From Clarireedia homoeocarpa (taxonomy: Eukaryota > Ascomycota > Leotiomycetes > Helotiales > Rutstroemiaceae): DNA of 10,603 nt. Shown piece by piece: positions 7,952 through 10,603 of this stretch (within the stretch, counting starts at the first letter, position 1; each line of letters opens with the position of its first letter). The stretch lies in assembly GCA_001465935.1 (NCBI GenBank), contig LNKV01000045.1, positions 224,873 through 235,475 of the forward strand, read 5' to 3'. The notes beneath the pieces are model-generated. The model saw only the letters and a program-made list of their open reading frames with translations. It searched no databases and had not been told where the DNA came from. A program made the translations under genes and the position numbers.

Positions 7952-8499
7952 TATTATAAACTAAGTTATATAATAGTTAAGAAACTTTAAATTTAGAAAG
8001 ATAATTATTATAGAATAAGATATTATAACTTTAGAATTAAGATTATATATTAAAGTAAAATTAAGAGATTTAGAACTCTAATTATAATATTAGTATTTAG
8101 AGAGAGAAAAGTACTAATAGATTAAGTAATATTTTAAGTAAATAAATATTTATTATTATAAAAATACTTAGAAAAAGAAAAGTACTTTTAATAAAACCTT
8201 TAAATAAGAACTATATAATATTCTACTAGTTCTATTAATTTTATTATAATAAAACTAATAAGAATAATAGAATAATAAAGAATAAAGATCTATATAAATA
8301 AATAGTTTTCTTATAATATATAGAGTTTTATATTTAACTTTAATTATAATTATTTACTTATTATTATTTATAATCGATCGATTCTTTATATAACTATTTT
8401 TAATAATAAATTTATAATAATATTATATATCGTTATAACTATTAATACTCGAGACTCTAACTACTTCTATATAACTTAAAAGACCGATAATTTATAATA
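7952..8499 (+). repeat. Element A 3' LTR (548 bp)
   Basis: Partner of 1606-2153, with the same length and the same termini (TATTAT...ATAATA). All differences I could find are C/T or G/A, in both directions, meaning that each copy lost different C and G bases. The right copy has lost the CGCCGCG island but kept other sites that the left one lost (for example a C in AAACCTTTAA-like context near 8198). Confidence 0.93.
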
Positions 8500-8504
8500 A
8501 TATT
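8500..8504. repeat. Target site duplication, right copy (ATATT)
   Basis: Exact repeat of 1601-1605, directly after the last base of the 3' LTR of element A. Confidence 0.85.
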
Positions 8505-8752
8505 AAATAGAGTTATTTTAAAATAGAGTAATAAATATATAATAAATAAATTTAATATTTTTCTATTTATATATTACTTTTTAATAATAACTATATTAAT
8601 AAAAAATAGTTTTTTCTAATAAATTTTTAAGTCTAGGTTATTCTAATTAAATTTTCAATCTCGATATTTTATATTAATTTAATAGACTTTATTTATTACC
8701 TTGAATTTATATAAGTAAATTTTAATATTATAAGTTCTTATATATATTTAAA
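8505..8752 (-). other. Probable further piece of element C between A and B
   Basis: Before A inserted, this segment was joined to position 1600, so on the minus strand it lies just upstream of the element C pol remnant. It ends where the LTR of element B begins. No protein motif is convincing in any frame; it could be 5' Gag of element C, its leader, or unrelated host DNA. The five bases 8748-8752 (TTAAA) are the candidate target duplication of element B; its partner is outside the window. Confidence 0.45.
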
Positions 8753-9343
8753 TATTATAAATACTTATTCTTCTAAATTATATAAAAGTAGTTAAAAGAC
8801 TAAATATTATTAATTGGAGATAAAGAGTATTATTATAAATTTAATATTGATAATTATATAGAGAATTAATAAATATAATAATAAGTAATAAGTAGTAATT
8901 GAAGTTAATTAATTAAATTAAATATAAAGTTTTATATAATAAAGAAATATTATCTATTTATATAGATCTTTATTCTCTATTTATCTTATTAGTTTTATTA
9001 ATTTTATTAGTTTTAATATATTAGGATTACTAGAACTACTAGAATATTATATACTTTATTAACTAAAAGTTTTATTAAAAATACTAATCCCGATTAAAAT
9101 CTTTTTTTTATTTAGATACTTTCTTTTATAAAATACTTTTTATTTTCTAAATACTTTTTTTTTAAAATACTATTTATTTTATAAATATTATTATCTATTA
9201 AAATATCTTTCTCTTTTATTTAATATCTAAATTTACAGACTTCTATATATTATATTATATTAGTATTAAAGTTTAGACTTTTAATATAATATATACTTTT
9301 TAAACTTAAAGTCTTTTAATTATTATATAACTAGATTATAATA
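8753..9343 (-). repeat. Element B 3' LTR (about 591 bp, minus strand)
   Basis: Read on the minus strand from 9343, it starts TATTATAATCTAGTTATATA and ends TTTATAATA at 8753, matching both ends of the element A LTR. The first 70 bp and the last half align with A (for example TATATAATATTCTA, AAGATCTATATAAATA, and the CTACTT-TATATAA segment near the end), whereas the middle (about 9110-9270) is different and longer. B is therefore a related but separate subfamily. The end at 8753 is inferred from alignment with A and from the shared 6-bp terminal inverted repeat. Confidence 0.8.
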
Positions 9344-9356
9344 TTATCTCCTTTTT
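9344..9356 (-). promoter_or_regulatory. Element B polypurine tract
   Basis: On the minus strand AAAAAGGAGATAA sits directly against the first base of the LTR. It keeps two adjacent G that are A in the element A copy, and helps define the LTR boundary in both. Confidence 0.8.
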
Positions 9357-9977
9357 AACTTAGTATTATCTTAATACTTATTATATTAATATAGAATATT
9401 TATTTAGGTTTTCTAATAAATATTTTATTCTTTCTTTCTTTATTATATTTAAAACTTTATCTAAATCTATAAGAAGTTATTATAATATATATCTTTACTT
9501 AAAAGAAAAAGGAAAAATAATATTAATAAAATATTCTTATTATATTTTAAAAAATCTCGAATATTATATTCTTTCTAATTCTGATTAGTATAGAAAGTAT
9601 ATAAAAAATACTAGTTAGTTCTTATATAATATTTATAATATTTCTATTTTTTTATAAAAAAGTATCTATTAAGAAGAAACTTAATTTAAAGTTGAAAAAG
9701 AAATAGTTATTTAATAAAAATAAAAGGTTTTCGTATATTGTATATATTTAAAGAAATAGTAAAAGATTCTTAAAGAAAAAACTAGGAAAATATTATAATA
9801 TAATTTATATATAATTAATATATTAGAGGAATTCAAAGAAAAAGAAAAGTTAGAAAAAGAATAAATAAAATAAATTTCTTAAGTATCTATTTTTATTATA
9901 GATAATTAATCTTCTTTTGATTTATTAGTAATAAACAATTCGGATTTTATTATTTAGATAATTAATAAAGATTTTAT
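9357..9977 (-). other. Element B 3' untranslated region
   Basis: Corresponds in position and length to 7437-7939 of element A. It holds the 49-bp near-identical block (9782-9830) next to a run of T and C on the minus strand (about 9831-9860). The remainder (9357-9780) is strongly A/T with no protein match that I can support. Confidence 0.6.
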
Positions 9978-10603
9978 TAATAGAATCTCTTTAAATATTA
10001 TAAATAGTTTAGATTCTTAATTAGTTCTTATATATTTTCTAAATATAAATATCTTTTCTATTTAATTAAATAATATAAACTTTCTTTAATATATTTTTAA
10101 TCTAGTATTTCTTCGATTTTATATTTAATATTTAAGTTTACTAGTTTAATTTTAATATATAATATATTTAGTATTTCTAATAATACTAGTTTTAAAAATA
10201 AAATATAAAATACTAAGTATATATTTATTATTTTTAATAGCTTAAAATAATAATTAACTAGTTTAATTATTTCAGCGATTTTAAAAAATTTTAATTTCTT
10301 ATAATCTAGTTTATTATTTAATCTTTTTATATTAATATTTTATTTAAGAAAGTAAACTTTATTTTTTTTTTAGTATTAGTTCTATATTATATTTTATATT
10401 ATAATATTAAATAGTTTTTTCTATAATAAATTTAATATTAAATAATAATTATTTATATAGATTTTTAAGATTTTCTACTTTTATTATTCTAGTATTTAAT
10501 TTAGTTATATCTAGTAATTATATATTATATACTTTTAATTCAAATCTGAAATTAATATATATTAATATTATATTTATTATTATTACTTTTATAATATTAT
10601 ATA
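9978..10603 (-). pseudogene. pol: Element B integrase C-terminus and chromodomain (cut by window edge)
   Basis: On the minus strand, 10603 downward aligns without doubt to element A from about 6709: YINFRFELKVYNI-like text, KVENLKNLYK, a KVYFLK segment, NIKRLNNKLDYKKLKFFKIAEIIKLVNYY (GPY/F module, about 10345-10260), NIYLVFYILFLKL, and KIKLVNLNIKYKIEEILD leading into the chromodomain (about 10124-9985). The two conserved Trp of the chromodomain are TAG at 10058-10060 and TAA at 10028-10030, the same positions as in A. The DDE core lies beyond the window. One frame holds through most of it. Like A, a dead copy. Confidence 0.88.

Larger units (their letters stand above)
1606..8499 (+). mobile_element. 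Element A: complete chromodomain Gypsy retrotransposon (chromovirus)
   Basis: A full-length but dead LTR retrotransposon of 6,894 bp: 5' LTR, short leader, Gag-protease-RT-RNase H-integrase-chromodomain, 3' UTR, polypurine tract, 3' LTR. The order RT-RNase H-integrase is that of Metaviridae, and the chromodomain after the integrase GPY/F module marks the chromovirus branch. Gag and Pol appear to have been one reading frame (frame of position 2341), since Gag, protease and the first half of RT share it; later blocks move by one base twice (near 4917-4920 and near 6085-6095). The element is flanked by ATATT on both sides, so it integrated as a unit and was not rearranged since. Its host sequence is element C. 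I cannot assign it to a named fungal family. Confidence 0.93.
1..10603. other. RIP-mutated AT-rich repeat block
   Basis: The whole window carries the signature of repeat-induced point mutation. By eye I count about 35 CpA and about 30 TpG dinucleotides in 10.6 kb, against a very large number of TpA; CpG and CpT are clearly better preserved. Only two ATG triplets are visible on the plus strand (6798-6800 and 6819-6821) and no CAT, so the minus strand has no ATG. In-frame TAA and TAG sit where the retrotransposon proteins have Gln, Trp or Arg. RIP is a premeiotic C-to-T process of filamentous ascomycetes, acting on duplicated DNA with preference for CpA. Assignment to a fungus is inference from this pattern plus the element type. 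Confidence 0.9.

Noticed and set aside
1..10603. Mitochondrial, plastid or Apicomplexan DNA, suggested by the extreme A+T content.
   Set aside because: The content is nuclear LTR retrotransposons with intact ends, no tRNA, rRNA or organelle gene is visible, and the specific loss of CpA/TpG with CpG spared is a RIP pattern, not general AT bias.
1..10603. A CRISPR array, defence system, replication origin or other new functional system.
   Set aside because: No regularly spaced repeats, no intact gene and no clustered effector genes exist; all recognisable sequence is explained by three mutated retrotransposons.

Overview
The window is a stretch of extremely AT-rich DNA (roughly 13-16% G+C by hand counts of sample lines) made of three degenerate Ty3/Gypsy-type (Metaviridae) LTR retrotransposons. 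There is no intact gene. The base pattern is that of repeat-induced point mutation (RIP): CpA and TpG are almost gone (about 35 and 30 by hand tally), TpA is everywhere, CpG is partly spared, and conserved codons differ from family consensus almost only by C-to-T or G-to-A changes. This, with the type of element, points to a filamentous ascomycete (Pezizomycotina) AT-rich heterochromatic block. I cannot name the species.

Layout: (1) 1-1600, minus strand: 'element C', a Gypsy pol remnant (RT connection, RT, tether, RNase H), running off the window at base 1. (2) 1606-8499, plus strand: 'element A', a complete 6,894-bp chromovirus with two 548-bp LTRs, a 5-bp target duplication (ATATT at 1601-1605 and 8500-8504), Gag, protease, RT, RNase H, integrase and a C-terminal chromodomain, all mutated. 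(3) 8505-8752: a short segment that adjoined position 1600 before A inserted, so probably more of element C. (4) 8753-10603, minus strand: 'element B', the 3' part of a second, related chromovirus (3' LTR, polypurine tract, 3' UTR, chromodomain, integrase C-terminus), running off the window at 10603.

History inferred from the layout: C was present first, A inserted into it, and B lies next to or inside C in the opposite orientation to A, so A and B are tail to tail, 253 bp apart. The two A LTRs differ at about 60 of 548 positions, all transitions, with no gap. Reading frames were killed by stops in place of Gln, Trp and Arg codons and by loss of catalytic Asp, Cys and His, not by deletion: A's Gag-Pol frame changes only twice, and C's frame shows no shift over about 1.1 kb. 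The whole window has only two ATG triplets on the plus strand and none on the minus strand, so nothing here is likely to be translated.
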